A stretch of 64,000 bases of DNA from Filimonas lacunae (GCF_002355595.1 NZ_AP017422.1:2914001-2978000); one strand, 5' to 3'; shown: positions 9,429 to 18,937, counted from the first letter of the stretch. The notes: a model not told the origin generated them from the sequence alone. Numbers and translations are program-made.

Positions 9429-9884
9429 TTAACCGGCTATATTCTTTTCAAAGCATACACTGGTATCCACTCCGGCATATTGCCCGTAATTGGGTATTAA
9501 CTGGTAACCGCTTTTCTGATATAATGAAATTGCTTCCGTATGCCTGATACCGGTTTCTAATACGCAACGGGTAAAAGCCAGTTCTGCTGTCCATCTTTCC
9601 AGTTCGGCCAGTAGCTGTGAAGCAATTCCATTACCCCTGGCTTCCGGCCTGGTAAACATACGCTTTACTTCCATGCTGCTGGTGTCAAATACTTTTATAG
9701 CTCCACAGCTCACTGCTGTTGATTGGCTATAGGCAACCACCACATGTTTAATGCTGTCCAGTTTATTAAACTGACCGTAAAAGTTTTGTTCTTCCCCATT
9801 GCGTGCAGCTAAATCTGCATCCAGCTCTAGCACCAGTGCAATAAAATCAGGATCTTCCGATGTGGTTCTTTTCAGGTTAATCAT
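9429..9884 (-). CDS. GNAT-family N-acetyltransferase
   Basis: 151 residues, a single GNAT domain. The acetyl-CoA-binding motif A is 'VKRMFTRPEARGNGIASQLLAELERWTAEL' (R/Q-x-x-G-x-G/A type loop), followed by motif B 'CVLETGIRHTEAISLYQKSGYQLIPNYGQY', typical of small metabolite acetyltransferases. Transfers an acetyl group from acetyl-CoA to an amine; the substrate is unknown. The start 'MINLKRTTSEDPDF' is the usual type for the family. Convergent with the GH105 gene, 20 nt apart. Confidence 0.88.
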   Translation of the reverse strand: MINLKRTTSEDPDFIALVLELDADLAARNGEEQNFYGQFNKLDSIKHVVVAYSQSTAVSCGAIKVFDTSSMEVKRMFTRPEARGNGIASQLLAELERWTAELAFTRCVLETGIRHTEAISLYQKSGYQLIPNYGQYAGVDTSVCFEKNIAG

Positions 9885-9994
9885 GTAATAACTGATTGTT
9901 TATTCATTAACTATAAACCATTCTTCTGATTTATGGATAAGATCAATGGAGTTGTTTTATTAAATATAAGCACTCCTGCGGAATATTGTATATG

Positions 9995-10057
9995 AAAAAA
10001 AGCTACTCATTGGCTTTGCGTTTTAACCGGGTATTTTATACAATCCGTTGAGTAGCT
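9995..10057 (-). terminator. Probable terminator downstream of the DUF4261-like gene and debris
   Basis: 9-bp inverted repeat AGCTACTCA (10001-10009) and TGAGTAGCT (10049-10057), with an A-run on the plus strand at 9995-10000 that gives U residues for a leftward transcript. The loop is long (39 nt), so the call is moderate. Confidence 0.5.
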
Positions 10058-10064
10058 CCCTGGT

Positions 10065-10458
10065 TTACCGGGCAACATTTGCTGCCACTGCTGGTATTTC
10101 CTTTACCTCTACGGAGCCGCCATAGGCCAGTATAGGGCAGTCTTTAGCCAGTTCTACTGCTTTTTCAATGCTTGCTGCACGGAGAAAAACATTACTTACC
10201 AGTTTCAGGTTGTTTTCGGTGACGGCTTCTTTTCTTACTTGCTTGTCTGCGCCTGCTACTACATAACTTTCGCCGGGTGTTTGGCCTGTAAAGTGTTTGA
10301 AATCTTTATTGAAGTGTGGCTGGACAAGGTAACCAGCTTCCAAGGCCAGGCTGGTAAGGGTTTGTGGAATGTGGGTCTGTAGGGTGCCAGTTGCTCCCGT
10401 GGTATGTAGGTTTGAATTACCATTGGAAAAGCCTATGGTAAGATAGTTATTTTCCTGC
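10065..10458 (-). pseudogene. Composite gene debris: AraC C-terminal tail joined to a YCII-domain tail
   Basis: An open frame covers this stretch, but it reads as two unrelated protein ends. 10263-10364 encodes the last turn of an AraC-type HTH ('SLALEAGYLVQPHFNKDF', then 'KHFTGQTPGES'), and 10089-10187 encodes the end of a YCII/DGPF domain ('LRAASIEKAVELAKDCPIL', 'GGSVEVKEIP'). Neither the front of the AraC protein nor the catalytic His/Asp part of YCII is present. The frame's first Met (10562) lies inside the upstream DUF4261-like gene in another phase and is not a credible start. AraC and YCII genes often sit in small sensor operons in this phylum, so this is probably what a deletion left. 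Confidence 0.6.
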
Positions 10459-11238
10459 TTATATTGTTTTAGAGAGTTTCCATGCACCCAGTGGATTTTC
10501 CAGCAGCTGGTGTCCTTTGCAGGGATGCTTTTTTTCGATGGTAATATTGAATTTGGTCGCATTATCCTGTGTACTAAACACTTGCTTGTGCTGTATAATG
10601 GACTTATCGGTGATCTGGTAGTTGCTGAATACGGATATGGTGGTAATGGCTTGCTGTGGGTCTTCCCCTACTATAATGGTATCTTTTAATCCCAGGTTTT
10701 GCATGCCGCGGGAATATACAGCTGCCTGATCATCGGTAACAGAAGCTACCACAAACATATTGTACAGGTTGGCAGGCTTAAATTTGTTGGTGAGCTCTAG
10801 CCAGTTGTCTTTCTCAAAAGCTTTGCCTGCGGTTTCTATTTTTACGCCTATACCGCCTGATTGTAGTAAGGCGGTGGCTGCAAAAGCTATGTATTCTGCT
10901 TCTTCCAGGTTGCCGGTTGGCCCGGAAATATAAATAATGGAATTGGCCTTTTCCAGGCTGGCAGTGAAGGTTTCGGTCATGCCTGTAGTTTTTCCGGCTT
11001 CAGTAAATCCGGAAACAATGTCTTTGTCTACATCATGCATTTCCAGGGAATAATGTCGCAGGCTTTTAATATGGATAAGCATATTACCTACAATAAAATA
11101 TTCACCATCGCAACGAACTGCTACTTTCTGCATAAGATCGTCCCAGCTTTTCCAGGTGCCAGGAATGCTGATGATAGTCGTAAATGGGTCTTTGGGTCCT
11201 CTACTCTTTTTGCCGGAATTCTCTTTAAATGGCCACAT
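10459..11238 (-). CDS. DUF4261-like protein
   Basis: 259 residues, no signal peptide ('MWPFKENSGKKSRGPKDPF'). The pattern resembles DUF4261 proteins: a central segment 'GGIGVKIETAGKAFEKDNW', then 'LYNMFVVASVTDDQAAVYSRGMQNLGLKDTIIV', ending in 'GHQLLENPLGAWKL'. The ending suggests an essentially complete protein despite the debris downstream. No enzymatic motif is visible; family function is unknown. Family assignment is from pattern recall and is tentative. Confidence 0.75.
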   Translation of the reverse strand: MWPFKENSGKKSRGPKDPFTTIISIPGTWKSWDDLMQKVAVRCDGEYFIVGNMLIHIKSLRHYSLEMHDVDKDIVSGFTEAGKTTGMTETFTASLEKANSIIYISGPTGNLEEAEYIAFAATALLQSGGIGVKIETAGKAFEKDNWLELTNKFKPANLYNMFVVASVTDDQAAVYSRGMQNLGLKDTIIVGEDPQQAITTISVFSNYQITDKSIIQHKQVFSTQDNATKFNITIEKKHPCKGHQLLENPLGAWKLSKTI

Positions 11239-11296
11239 ACTCTCAAAGGGGGGTGAAAAACTGATGCAACTTACAAATTTTCACAATCTGTTATGC

Positions 11297-11336
11297 AAAA
11301 AAAGAGGTCATGTAATGATTTAATTACATGACCTCT
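11297..11336 (-). terminator. Rho-independent terminator of clpB
   Basis: Perfect 14-bp stem (AGAGGTCATGTAAT at 11303-11316, complement at 11323-11336) with a 6-nt loop. The plus-strand A-run at 11297-11302 becomes the U-tract of the leftward clpB message, 25 nt past its stop codon. Confidence 0.9.
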
Positions 11337-11361
11337 AGTGTATATCTATGAACAAAGACTA

Positions 11362-13956
11362 TTATGCTTCGTTTCTAAAAACCACTACCCCGTCAAATAC
11401 ATCTACTAACACAGGATGGTTTTTATCTACGTCTCCAGACAGTATCTTTTTGCTCAGGCCGTTGATAATTTCTTTTTGTATCAACCTTTTCAACGGACGG
11501 GCTCCAAACTGCGGATCAAAACCGTTTTCGCTCAGGAAGTCCAGCAGGTATTCGCTGAAGTTGAGCGTGATGCCATTGTTGGATACCAGGTGTTTGAGAT
11601 GTTGCAGCTGTATACGGATAATTCCTTTTATTTCGCTGCGCAGTAACGGCTGGAACATGATAATTTCATCTACCCGGTTTAAAAACTCAGGGCGAATGGA
11701 TTGTCTTAACAAGTTCATCAGCTCGGCTTTTGATTTCTCAATAACCTTATCCTTATTGCTTTCATTTACGTTTTCAAAGTTGTCTTGGATAATGTTGCTG
11801 CCGATATTGCTGGTCATGATAATAATGGTATTCTTAAAGTTTACCACACGCCCCTTGTTATCGGTTAAACGGCCATCGTCCAGCACTTGTAACAGGATGT
11901 TCCATACATCCGGATGTGCTTTTTCAATTTCATCCAGTAACACCACACTGTAAGGTTTCCGGCGCACAGATTCTGTTAACTGCCCCCCTTCATCATAACC
12001 CACATATCCGGGAGGCGCTCCTACCAAACGGCTAACAGAATGCTTTTCCTGGTATTCACTCATGTCAATACGCGTCATCATGCTGTCGTCATCGAACAGG
12101 TATTCTGCCAGGGCCTTTGCCAGTTCTGTTTTACCTACACCAGTGGTGCCCAGGAAGATGAATGAACCTATTGGCTTTTTAGGATCATTTAACCCTGCCC
12201 TGCTACGTCGTACGGCATCTGCTACGGCTGTGATAGCTTCTTCCTGTCCTACTACCCTTTTATGCAGTTCGTCTTCCAGGTTCAGCAGCTTCTCACGTTC
12301 TGTTTGCAGCATCTTGCTTACCGGAATACCGGTGGCTTTGGCTACGGCTTCTGCAATGTCTTCTGCATCCACTTCTTCTTTCAGCAGCCTTCTTTCACTA
12401 ATGGCGTCCAGCTGGCCGGTTGCTTCTGCAATTACCTGCTCCTGCTCTTTTACCTTACCGTAACGAATCTCTGCTACCTTACCAAACTCACCATCCCTTT
12501 CTGCTCTTTCTGCTTCCAGTTTTAATGATTCTATATTGGCTTTAGCAGCCTGTATCCTTTCTACAATCTCTTTCTCCTGGCTCCATTTGGCTTTTAAGGT
12601 ATCACGCTGTACAGCCAGCAGTGAAATGTCCTGTGCCAGGTCTTTCAGCTTGCTTTCATCGTTTTCACGCTTAATAGCTTCTCTTTCTATTTCCAGCTGA
12701 CGAATGCGTCTTTCCAGCTCGTCCAGTTCTTCGGGCATGCTGTTCATTTCCAGGCGCAGGCGTGCGGCGCTTTCGTCTATCAGGTCAATGGCCTTGTCCG
12801 GTAAAAAACGATCGGTAATATAGCGGTTGGATAATTCCACGGCAGCTATAATAGCCTGATCTTTTATGCGAACATGGTGGTGTGTCTCGTATCTGTCTTT
12901 AATACCCCGTAAAATACTGATAGCATCTTCTACGCCTGGCTCACTTACCATTACTTTCTGAAAGCGTCTTTCCAGGGCTTTATCTTTTTCAAAATACTTT
13001 TGGTATTCGTTTAAGGTGGTAGCTCCAATAGCGCGCAACTCTCCACGTGCCAAGGCAGGCTTTAGTATGTTGGCTGCATCCATGGCTCCTTCACCACCGC
13101 CAGCCCCTACCAGGGTGTGAATCTCATCTATAAATAAGATAATTTCTCCATCGCTTTCCGCTACATCTTTCACCACCCCTTTTAAACGCTCTTCAAATTC
13201 ACCCTTGTATTTGGCGCCTGCAATCAACTGGCCCATATCCAGAGCGAATATGATTTTACTTTTCAGGTTTTCCGGTACGTCCCCGTTTACTATACGCATG
13301 GCTAAGCCTTCTGCTATAGCGGTTTTACCTACACCGGGCTCACCCACCAGTATGGGGTTGTTTTTGGTGCGGCGGGAAAGGATGTGGAGGGTGCGACGTA
13401 TTTCTTCGTCGCGTCCAATCACCGGGTCCAATTTGCCCTGACTGCCTAATTCGTTCAGGTTTTTGGCATATTTCTGCAGGGCATTGTATTGCTGCGAAGC
13501 GGTTTGCGAGTTAACGGTAGCGCCTTTGCGTAAGTCTTTAATAGCAGCTATTAGCCCTTTCTCGGTTAAACCGGCATCTTTCAGCATTTTGGCGGTATCG
13601 TCGTTACCGTGTAAAATGCCCAGTAATACGTGTTCAACGCTGATGAACTCGTCTCCAAATTGCTTTAAGGATGAGTTTGCACGTAGTAAAGCATTGCTTA
13701 AATCGCGGCTAACACTTTGTGCAGCATCGCCGGATGTTTTAGGCAGCTTTTTGATACTTTCACCCAGCTTGCCTTCTACATAAGAAATGTTGACGTTGTT
13801 TTTCTTTAATAGGTATTCTACAGGACTATCTGAGTCGCTCAGCAGCACCTGTAATATATGGTTGGTTTCTATATTCGGATTTCCATTATTAAAAGCCTGC
13901 TGCTGCGCCGCCTGTATCACTTCCTGTGCTTTAATCGTATAATTGTTCAGATTCAT
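11362..13956 (-). CDS. clpB: ATP-dependent disaggregase ClpB (Hsp100)
   Basis: 864 residues, the normal length for ClpB. Domains in order: Clp N-repeat domain (1-145), NBD1 with Walker A GEPGVGKT (205-212) and Walker B '[15 protein letters not shown]', the long coiled-coil middle domain (about 410-530, '[18 protein letters not shown]') that binds DnaK, NBD2 with Walker A 'GTTGVGKTE' and '[14 protein letters not shown]', and a C-terminal small domain. No ClpP-docking IGF/L loop stands out, as expected for a refolding rather than degrading machine. It solubilises heat-aggregated proteins with DnaK/DnaJ/GrpE. Monocistronic with its own terminator; no CIRCE-like repeat seen upstream. Confidence 0.98.
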   Translation of the reverse strand: MNLNNYTIKAQEVIQAAQQQAFNNGNPNIETNHILQVLLSDSDSPVEYLLKKNNVNISYVEGKLGESIKKLPKTSGDAAQSVSRDLSNALLRANSSLKQFGDEFISVEHVLLGILHGNDDTAKMLKDAGLTEKGLIAAIKDLRKGATVNSQTASQQYNALQKYAKNLNELGSQGKLDPVIGRDEEIRRTLHILSRRTKNNPILVGEPGVGKTAIAEGLAMRIVNGDVPENLKSKIIFALDMGQLIAGAKYKGEFEERLKGVVKDVAESDGEIILFIDEIHTLVGAGGGEGAMDAANILKPALARGELRAIGATTLNEYQKYFEKDKALERRFQKVMVSEPGVEDAISILRGIKDRYETHHHVRIKDQAIIAAVELSNRYITDRFLPDKAIDLIDESAARLRLEMNSMPEELDELERRIRQLEIEREAIKRENDESKLKDLAQDISLLAVQRDTLKAKWSQEKEIVERIQAAKANIESLKLEAERAERDGEFGKVAEIRYGKVKEQEQVIAEATGQLDAISERRLLKEEVDAEDIAEAVAKATGIPVSKMLQTEREKLLNLEDELHKRVVGQEEAITAVADAVRRSRAGLNDPKKPIGSFIFLGTTGVGKTELAKALAEYLFDDDSMMTRIDMSEYQEKHSVSRLVGAPPGYVGYDEGGQLTESVRRKPYSVVLLDEIEKAHPDVWNILLQVLDDGRLTDNKGRVVNFKNTIIIMTSNIGSNIIQDNFENVNESNKDKVIEKSKAELMNLLRQSIRPEFLNRVDEIIMFQPLLRSEIKGIIRIQLQHLKHLVSNNGITLNFSEYLLDFLSENGFDPQFGARPLKRLIQKEIINGLSKKILSGDVDKNHPVLVDVFDGVVVFRNEA

Positions 13957-14116
13957 ATAGTTGATTGATTTTAGCCTGTTTTATTGTAACCCTTAACTCT
14001 TTGTATTTGTTGAGTCTGTTAGTCTGTAAATAATCCGGTTTCTTCTATACTTTTATTTTATCAAAGAATAACATATTATCTTCAAAACACAATCCAACCT
14101 TTCTAAATAGGAAAAT

Positions 14117-15157
14117 ATGTCACAGATACGAACGGTTTTCTGCAGATCCGTCAGCTTAGTAACGGCTTCTCTGCTAATTATGCAGTCTACCCAGGCGCAA
14201 TATAATTTCAGTGGTGTAGATGCCAAGGTGCAGCAATACCAGAAACAGCTGGGGAAAGATGCGGTGATAATGGTATATAAAGACAATAAGGTAGTATACC
14301 AGAAAACGCTGGGCGAATGCCAGGTAACTACCCCCGCGCCTATTGGTGCAACCAGTCAGTGGCTTACTGCGGCTTTGGTATTAACCCTGGTACAGGAAGG
14401 CAAACTGTCGCTGGATGATAAAATAAGCCAGTACTTACCCATTTTTACTACTTATATGAAGTCGTATGTCACCATTCGTCAATGCCTGGAGCAAACATTG
14501 GGTTTTCGTACCGACAAGGGATTTGTAAGACGTTTAAAAGGATATGCAACACTGGAAGAGGCAGTGAATGATATTGCTTCTAAACGGGAGATTGATTTTA
14601 AACCGGGTGATGCGTATCAGTATAGCGACCAGGGCTGGGATATTGCAGGCCGTATACTGGAGGTGGTTACTAAAAAGCCATTCGACAGGCTGATGCAGGA
14701 TCGTATTTTGCGGCCGCTGGGTATGCGCAATACCTCATTCAGCACTTTTGATAAAGCGGTAAGTCCATCTGAAGGAGCGGTCTCGTCTGCAGCCGATTTT
14801 GTAAAATTTGAGCAGCTACTGCTGGATAAGGGCGTATTCAATGGTAAACAAATATTACCGGGTACGGTGGTAGATGAGTTGCTGAAAGCGCGCACTATTG
14901 CTGCTACTGTAAAATATATACCCAAAAATCTGGAAGGATGGGCTTATACATATGGTGGCTGGGTACAACAGGCCGATGAACAACAAAATGCAGTAGTAAT
15001 AACCAGTCCAGGCACAGATGGCACCTGGCCTATGATTGATGTAAAAAATAAGTATTCCTTCATTGTGTTTGTAAAGAACGGGCAGAGCGAGCAAAAGCGG
15101 GAAATGTATGCAGATATAAAAGCCGCAATCGATGTTGCCATCGGTGCGGCTCTATAA
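14117..15157 (+). CDS. Beta-lactamase-fold (class C/serine hydrolase) protein lacking the catalytic Ser-Lys pair
   Basis: 346 residues with a signal peptide (residues 1-27, '...MQSTQAQ'). The fold is that of class C beta-lactamase/D,D-peptidase homologues: 'LVQEGKLSLDDKISQYLP', the Tyr motif 'YQYSDQGWDIAGRILEVV' (Tyr169), and 'RPLGMRNTSF'. Where the family has S-x-x-K ('...S-V-T-K-x-F-T-A...') this protein reads A78-T-S-Q81, so both the nucleophile and the general base are replaced, and the C-terminal H/K-T-G triad is also absent ('SPGTDGTWP'). Hydrolysis by the usual mechanism is therefore unlikely; a binding or scaffold role in the periplasm is possible. Convergent with the UpxY gene, 2 nt apart. 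Confidence 0.88.
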   Translation: MSQIRTVFCRSVSLVTASLLIMQSTQAQYNFSGVDAKVQQYQKQLGKDAVIMVYKDNKVVYQKTLGECQVTTPAPIGATSQWLTAALVLTLVQEGKLSLDDKISQYLPIFTTYMKSYVTIRQCLEQTLGFRTDKGFVRRLKGYATLEEAVNDIASKREIDFKPGDAYQYSDQGWDIAGRILEVVTKKPFDRLMQDRILRPLGMRNTSFSTFDKAVSPSEGAVSSAADFVKFEQLLLDKGVFNGKQILPGTVVDELLKARTIAATVKYIPKNLEGWAYTYGGWVQQADEQQNAVVITSPGTDGTWPMIDVKNKYSFIVFVKNGQSEQKREMYADIKAAIDVAIGAAL

Positions 15158-15159
15158 TA

Positions 15160-15714
15160 TTAATCAATAAGCTCCAGGTGGTCGATGGGAAACTCCACCA
15201 TCATCACCTGGCCTAAGCTTTCCATACTTACATATACCTTTCTTTTCCCTGATGCCCGTAACACGGTGCCGGTTTGATCCATAAAAATGCCCTGTTTTAT
15301 CTTGATGCGGGCATCTTTATCAAATGAATCGATAGAATGTACAGTTATAATAGCATCTTTCTGTAACAGGTACGATTTAATCGTTTCTATCTCTTCGTCT
15401 TTAATGATGGCAGGTTTATTCAGGTAATACACAAAGTTTAAAATGCCATCTGTTTGCAATACGCGCAGTTTTTCCTGATCGGCAATGCGCACAAACACAT
15501 ACGATTTAAACAACGGATCTTCAATTACCTTTTTGCGGTCGCTCCATTGTCTTTGCAGTTTTTGTAAAGGACACCAGCTTTCTATGCCCTTTTTTTCCAG
15601 CACTGAGTTTATTTTCTTTTCCCAGCGTGGTTTTGTGTAAACGGCAAACCACTTTTTACCTGTTTCCTCATTTTTCATTTTCTCAGGGTTATACGATCCT
15701 ACAATAACGTTCAT
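15160..15714 (-). CDS. UpxY-type NusG paralogue (specialised transcription antiterminator)
   Basis: 184 residues. NGN domain ('KKWFAVYTKPRWEKKINSVL', 'FKSYVFVRIADQEKLRVLQTDGILNFVYYLNKPA') followed by a KOW-like C-terminal domain ('IKQGIFMDQTGTVLRASGKRKVYVSMESLGQVMMVEFP'). The N-terminal pattern with 'ESWCPLQKLQRQWSDRKK' is that of the UpxY/RfaH-like paralogues that Bacteroidota use to read through long polysaccharide operons, not housekeeping NusG. The start may be the ATG at 15714 or the internal one at 15678 ('MKNEETGKKWF'), the latter closer to relatives. No polysaccharide operon is adjacent; it follows prc by 34 nt and is probably co-transcribed with it. Confidence 0.88.
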   Translation of the reverse strand: MNVIVGSYNPEKMKNEETGKKWFAVYTKPRWEKKINSVLEKKGIESWCPLQKLQRQWSDRKKVIEDPLFKSYVFVRIADQEKLRVLQTDGILNFVYYLNKPAIIKDEEIETIKSYLLQKDAIITVHSIDSFDKDARIKIKQGIFMDQTGTVLRASGKRKVYVSMESLGQVMMVEFPIDHLELID

Positions 15715-15748
15715 CGTTGGGGTATACGGGTGTTTTTCAAAGTATTAT

Positions 15749-17923
15749 TTACTGGCGTGCAACATTTTGCTGCCTGCCGGCGGCCATATCGGTTACAATA
15801 CGCATGGTTTCATCTATATACAAATCCGTTTTCAACCTTTTCAGCCAATCCTGATAACGCTCTCCTTTCGCTTTATCGGGGTTGTTGTAGTATTTTTCTT
15901 TATCAGCTTTCAATACCTGAACGTTTAATTCTTTGTTTTTAGTCAGTTTCAGCGCGCTATCGCTCAGCTTGCTCATTTCACGTGCTTTTTTCTGGTCATC
16001 TCTAAACTGAGTGATATTAAGGCTTACTTCTTTATTAGCATTCGCGTTGGCCCATTCAGCACTGTTTTTAATGGCTTTAAAGGCATAGCTGTTGCTAATA
16101 CGCTGTTCTGATGCTTTTTTCACTGTATTTATATCTGCATCTTTGTCCCAGGTATTATAAGTAAGCTTAGGAATCTGATCCCACTGTAAAGCAGAGGTGT
16201 AATCTTTTTCCCTGAACTTCTGATACTCGAACAAATCTGGTAACACAATATCCGATGCAACGCCTTTTAACTGGGTAGAACCACCATTGATACGGTAAAA
16301 TTTCTCAAATGTCAGTTTTAATGCGCCATATTCGGTACGGCCACTGAACATATCAATAGGTTTACCTAATGGCAGGTTCTTTTGTACCGTGCCTTTACCA
16401 AAAGTAGAGGTACTGCCTACAATAATACCGCGTTTGTAATCCTGTATAGCTGCTGCAAAGATCTCTGATGCAGAAGCACTTAATTCATTTACCATAACAG
16501 CCAAAGGACCGTCATATAAATGATCATTGTTTTCATCATTCAGGATAGATGGTTTGCCATCTCTGTCTTTCACCTGTACTACCGGACCGTTATTAATGAA
16601 TAAACCTACCATTTGCACTACTTCATACAGAGAACCTCCACCGTTAGAGCGTAAATCAAGTACTATGCCATCTACATTTTCAGATTTCAGCTTTATTACC
16701 TCTGTTGCAACATCGGCAGCGCAACGTGATCCGTTAGCGCGCTCAAAATCAGCATAGAATTCAGGCAGGTAGATGTAACCTATTTTTTTGTTGCCGTTAT
16801 TCAGTATTACACTACGGGCAAATGCTTCGTCCTGTACTATCTCGTCACGTAAAAGTGAAACCACTTTAATGTTGCCATCGGGGCGTTTTAAGGTCAGTTT
16901 TACTTCTGTGCCTTTGTTACCTCTAATCAGTTTTACGGCATCATCCACACCCAGGCCGGTAATATCTACGGGTTCAGCTGAACCTTGTGCTACTTTAATA
17001 ATCAGGTCGTTTACCTGAATCTGACCGCTTTTCCAGGCTGGGCTACCAGGTACTACGCTAATTACTTTTACCCCACCAGCATCTTCTTCCCGCAATTGTG
17101 CTCCAATGCCGTAAAAGCGGTTGCTCATTTCTTCGTCAAACGCTCTTTTTTCCAGTGGCGGTAAATAGTTGGTATGTGGGTCCATTGCGCCGGTAATCGT
17201 ATTTACAAACAGGTTAAACTGTTCGTCTTGTGTTAAGCGCTTTTTTAAACGGTTAAAGTTGCGGTCCATCAGCTTCACCACTTTATCCCTGGCGTCTTTT
17301 TCCAGTTGTGTGTCGGTTTTGCTATGGATAGAATCGGTTGCTTTGCTTTTGGCGCGGGCATCCTGTAAATCGGCAAACCTGTCTAATGTCAGGTATTTTA
17401 AACGTTTTCTCCAGTTTTCCTTACGGGCCTGTTCATCGGCTACATAGTCCAGTGAGTCTGCTTCCAACTGCACTTTTTCGTTTACACTGAAATCGAACGG
17501 CTTGGCCATGATCTCTTTATACAAGGTGGTAATTTCCCCCATGCGTTTGGTATACAAATCACCTGCAGTTGCGAAAAAGCCAATAGGTGCACCATGGATT
17601 TCGTCGTCAATAGTGGTTTCATACTTTTTAAGGGAAGCTATATCGGAAGCCAGGTATATATTCTTCTCGGGGTCCAGGCTTTCAATGTATTTTTTGAAAA
17701 TGTCCTTTGAAAAACTGTCATCGATCAGCTTGGGATCGTAATGCTTCTGTTCCAGGATGTATCCTACTGTTGCAAGTAGTTGCTGACGACGTGCCATTGC
17801 TGTTTCGTCTTCACCTCTATACCTGAAAGCCCATAAACCTAATCCGCATAATACTATTATTATAAAAGGCAGTACTTTTCTACTCATCATGATTCTTAAA
17901 ATTTTTCTGCTCATGCTCCTCAA
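15749..17923 (-). CDS. prc: C-terminal-processing periplasmic protease Prc/Tsp (S41 family)
   Basis: 724 residues, usual length for Prc. An N-terminal signal anchor (about residues 14-34) exports it. Then come a helical N-domain, a PDZ domain ('FYGIGAQLREEDAGGVKVISVVPGSPAWKSGQI'), the S41 core ('DGIVLDLRSNGGGSLYEVVQM') and the catalytic Ser/Lys pair in 'VNELSASASEIFAAAIQDY' and 'TFGKGTVQ'; the C-terminal DUF3340 helical region follows. Degrades or trims periplasmic and outer-membrane lipoproteins from their C-termini. First gene of a likely two-gene unit with the UpxY paralogue. Confidence 0.95.
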   Translation of the reverse strand: MRSMSRKILRIMMSRKVLPFIIIVLCGLGLWAFRYRGEDETAMARRQQLLATVGYILEQKHYDPKLIDDSFSKDIFKKYIESLDPEKNIYLASDIASLKKYETTIDDEIHGAPIGFFATAGDLYTKRMGEITTLYKEIMAKPFDFSVNEKVQLEADSLDYVADEQARKENWRKRLKYLTLDRFADLQDARAKSKATDSIHSKTDTQLEKDARDKVVKLMDRNFNRLKKRLTQDEQFNLFVNTITGAMDPHTNYLPPLEKRAFDEEMSNRFYGIGAQLREEDAGGVKVISVVPGSPAWKSGQIQVNDLIIKVAQGSAEPVDITGLGVDDAVKLIRGNKGTEVKLTLKRPDGNIKVVSLLRDEIVQDEAFARSVILNNGNKKIGYIYLPEFYADFERANGSRCAADVATEVIKLKSENVDGIVLDLRSNGGGSLYEVVQMVGLFINNGPVVQVKDRDGKPSILNDENNDHLYDGPLAVMVNELSASASEIFAAAIQDYKRGIIVGSTSTFGKGTVQKNLPLGKPIDMFSGRTEYGALKLTFEKFYRINGGSTQLKGVASDIVLPDLFEYQKFREKDYTSALQWDQIPKLTYNTWDKDADINTVKKASEQRISNSYAFKAIKNSAEWANANANKEVSLNITQFRDDQKKAREMSKLSDSALKLTKNKELNVQVLKADKEKYYNNPDKAKGERYQDWLKRLKTDLYIDETMRIVTDMAAGRQQNVARQ

Positions 17924-18034
17924 AAATAATGGAAATATGATTGTTATAAGCTACCATTCCTCCTATTAACATGCTTTTTTATGAAGCGCTTCGTAGGACC
18001 TGAAAAATTATTTTAAAAAAAAATGCTTTCATAT

Positions 18035-18064
18035 TTGCTTGATATTGAATTTTTTCTATTTTTG
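18035..18064 (+). promoter_or_regulatory. Bacteroidota-type promoter of tRNA-His
   Basis: A -33 element TTG (18035-18037) and a perfect -7 element TATTTTTG (18057-18064, consensus TAnnTTTG) are separated by 19 nt, the preferred spacing for the Bacteroidota primary sigma factor. Transcription would start near 18070, about 30 nt before the mature tRNA. Confidence 0.85.
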
Positions 18065-18102
18065 CAACCCCAATGAGAACAAAGGTACTCAAAAAGGAAA
18101 AC

Positions 18103-18180
18103 GGAGGGTATAGCTCAGTTGGTTAGAGCGTCAGTTTGTGGCACTGAAGGCCGTGGGTTCGAGCCCCATTATCCTCCCCA
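18103..18180 (+). tRNA. tRNA-His (GTG)
   Basis: Cloverleaf with acceptor GAGGGTA (18104-18110) pairing TATCCTC (18170-18176), D-arm 'TAGCTCAGTTGGTTAGAGC', anticodon arm TCAGT-TTGTGGC-ACTGA with anticodon GTG at 18138-18140, and T-arm with GTTCGAG. The extra 5' G-1 at 18103 faces discriminator C73 at 18177, the identity pair specific to tRNA-His, and CCA is encoded (18178-18180). Confidence 0.97.
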
Positions 18181-18185
18181 CAGTT

Positions 18186-18226
18186 AAAGCCTTGTAACAG
18201 TTAATAACTTTACAAGGCTTTTTTAT
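18186..18226 (+). terminator. Terminator of tRNA-His
   Basis: 12-bp stem AAAGCCTTGTAA (18186-18197) and its complement (18210-18221) followed by a T-run, 6 nt after the encoded CCA end. Confidence 0.88.
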
Positions 18227-18251
18227 TTCATAAAACTGAACCTTATTAACA

Positions 18252-18851
18252 ATGAACATCTGCTACTGGTTACTTCCTTTTTTTACTGCTTTTGCCGGCT
18301 GGTTGTCTGTTCGTGTGGTGGTATATCTATTATTTTACCCTGTAAGGCCGGTAGTATTGCCGGGTTTTAAATGGCAAGGGCTGCTACCTGCTAAACAATC
18401 GCGTATTGCAACTGAGCTGGGGCGTGTGATTCAAAAAGAGCTTTCTTTTACAGTTATAGAACAACAGCTTACCCGACCTGATACTTTTCAACAGGTGAAG
18501 CCCGGAGTGGAAGCGCATATTGATGAGTTTTTACGCGTAAAGCTGCCTAAGGCTATGCCGGTAATCAGCATGTTTATTGGCGACAGAACTATTCAGCAAA
18601 TGAAGGATATTTTTATGGGTGAACTGGAAACGCTTTTTCCGGCAATAGTGCATCAATATGTGCAGGCTTTGGAAAAGGATACGGACATTGCACAGCTGGT
18701 TGCTGAAAAAATAAACAGTCTCTCTCCTCTTCTCTTACATCAGCATTTATACGCTCCCGCAGCGGCACAAATGGCAAAACTATCGGTAATTGGCATATTG
18801 GTTGGTTTTGTGGTGGGAATGCTTCAATTAGGGCTGATGCTGATTGCCTAA
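18252..18851 (+). CDS. DUF445-family membrane protein
   Basis: 199 residues. Hydrophobic segments at both ends (about 3-27 and 174-197) bracket a soluble helical middle. The signature 'FYPVRPVVLPGFKWQGLLPAKQSRIATELGRVIQ' after the first helix is typical of DUF445/YheB-like proteins. Function unknown; probably anchored at both ends in the inner membrane. It lies between tRNA-His and the receptor gene at 18938, all on the same strand. Confidence 0.85.
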   Translation: MNICYWLLPFFTAFAGWLSVRVVVYLLFYPVRPVVLPGFKWQGLLPAKQSRIATELGRVIQKELSFTVIEQQLTRPDTFQQVKPGVEAHIDEFLRVKLPKAMPVISMFIGDRTIQQMKDIFMGELETLFPAIVHQYVQALEKDTDIAQLVAEKINSLSPLLLHQHLYAPAAAQMAKLSVIGILVGFVVGMLQLGLMLIA

Positions 18852-18937
18852 ATTCTTTATCGGGCGACCGAATACCATCTGGCGCAGTTTTTTTGTATAT
18901 CAGGTTACACGAGCTTTGACTTCGAATGAGAGAATTT

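Noticed and set aside
10459-11238. Frameshift joining the DUF4261-like gene to the downstream frame
   Set aside because: The DUF4261-like protein ends with the expected 'NPLGAWKL' tail, and the downstream peptides belong to unrelated families, so a single broken gene does not fit.
11348-13783. Several Ser/Phe-rich frames antisense to clpB (up to 201 residues)
   Set aside because: Mirror frames of a strongly conserved gene; low-complexity composition, no start signals, no family.
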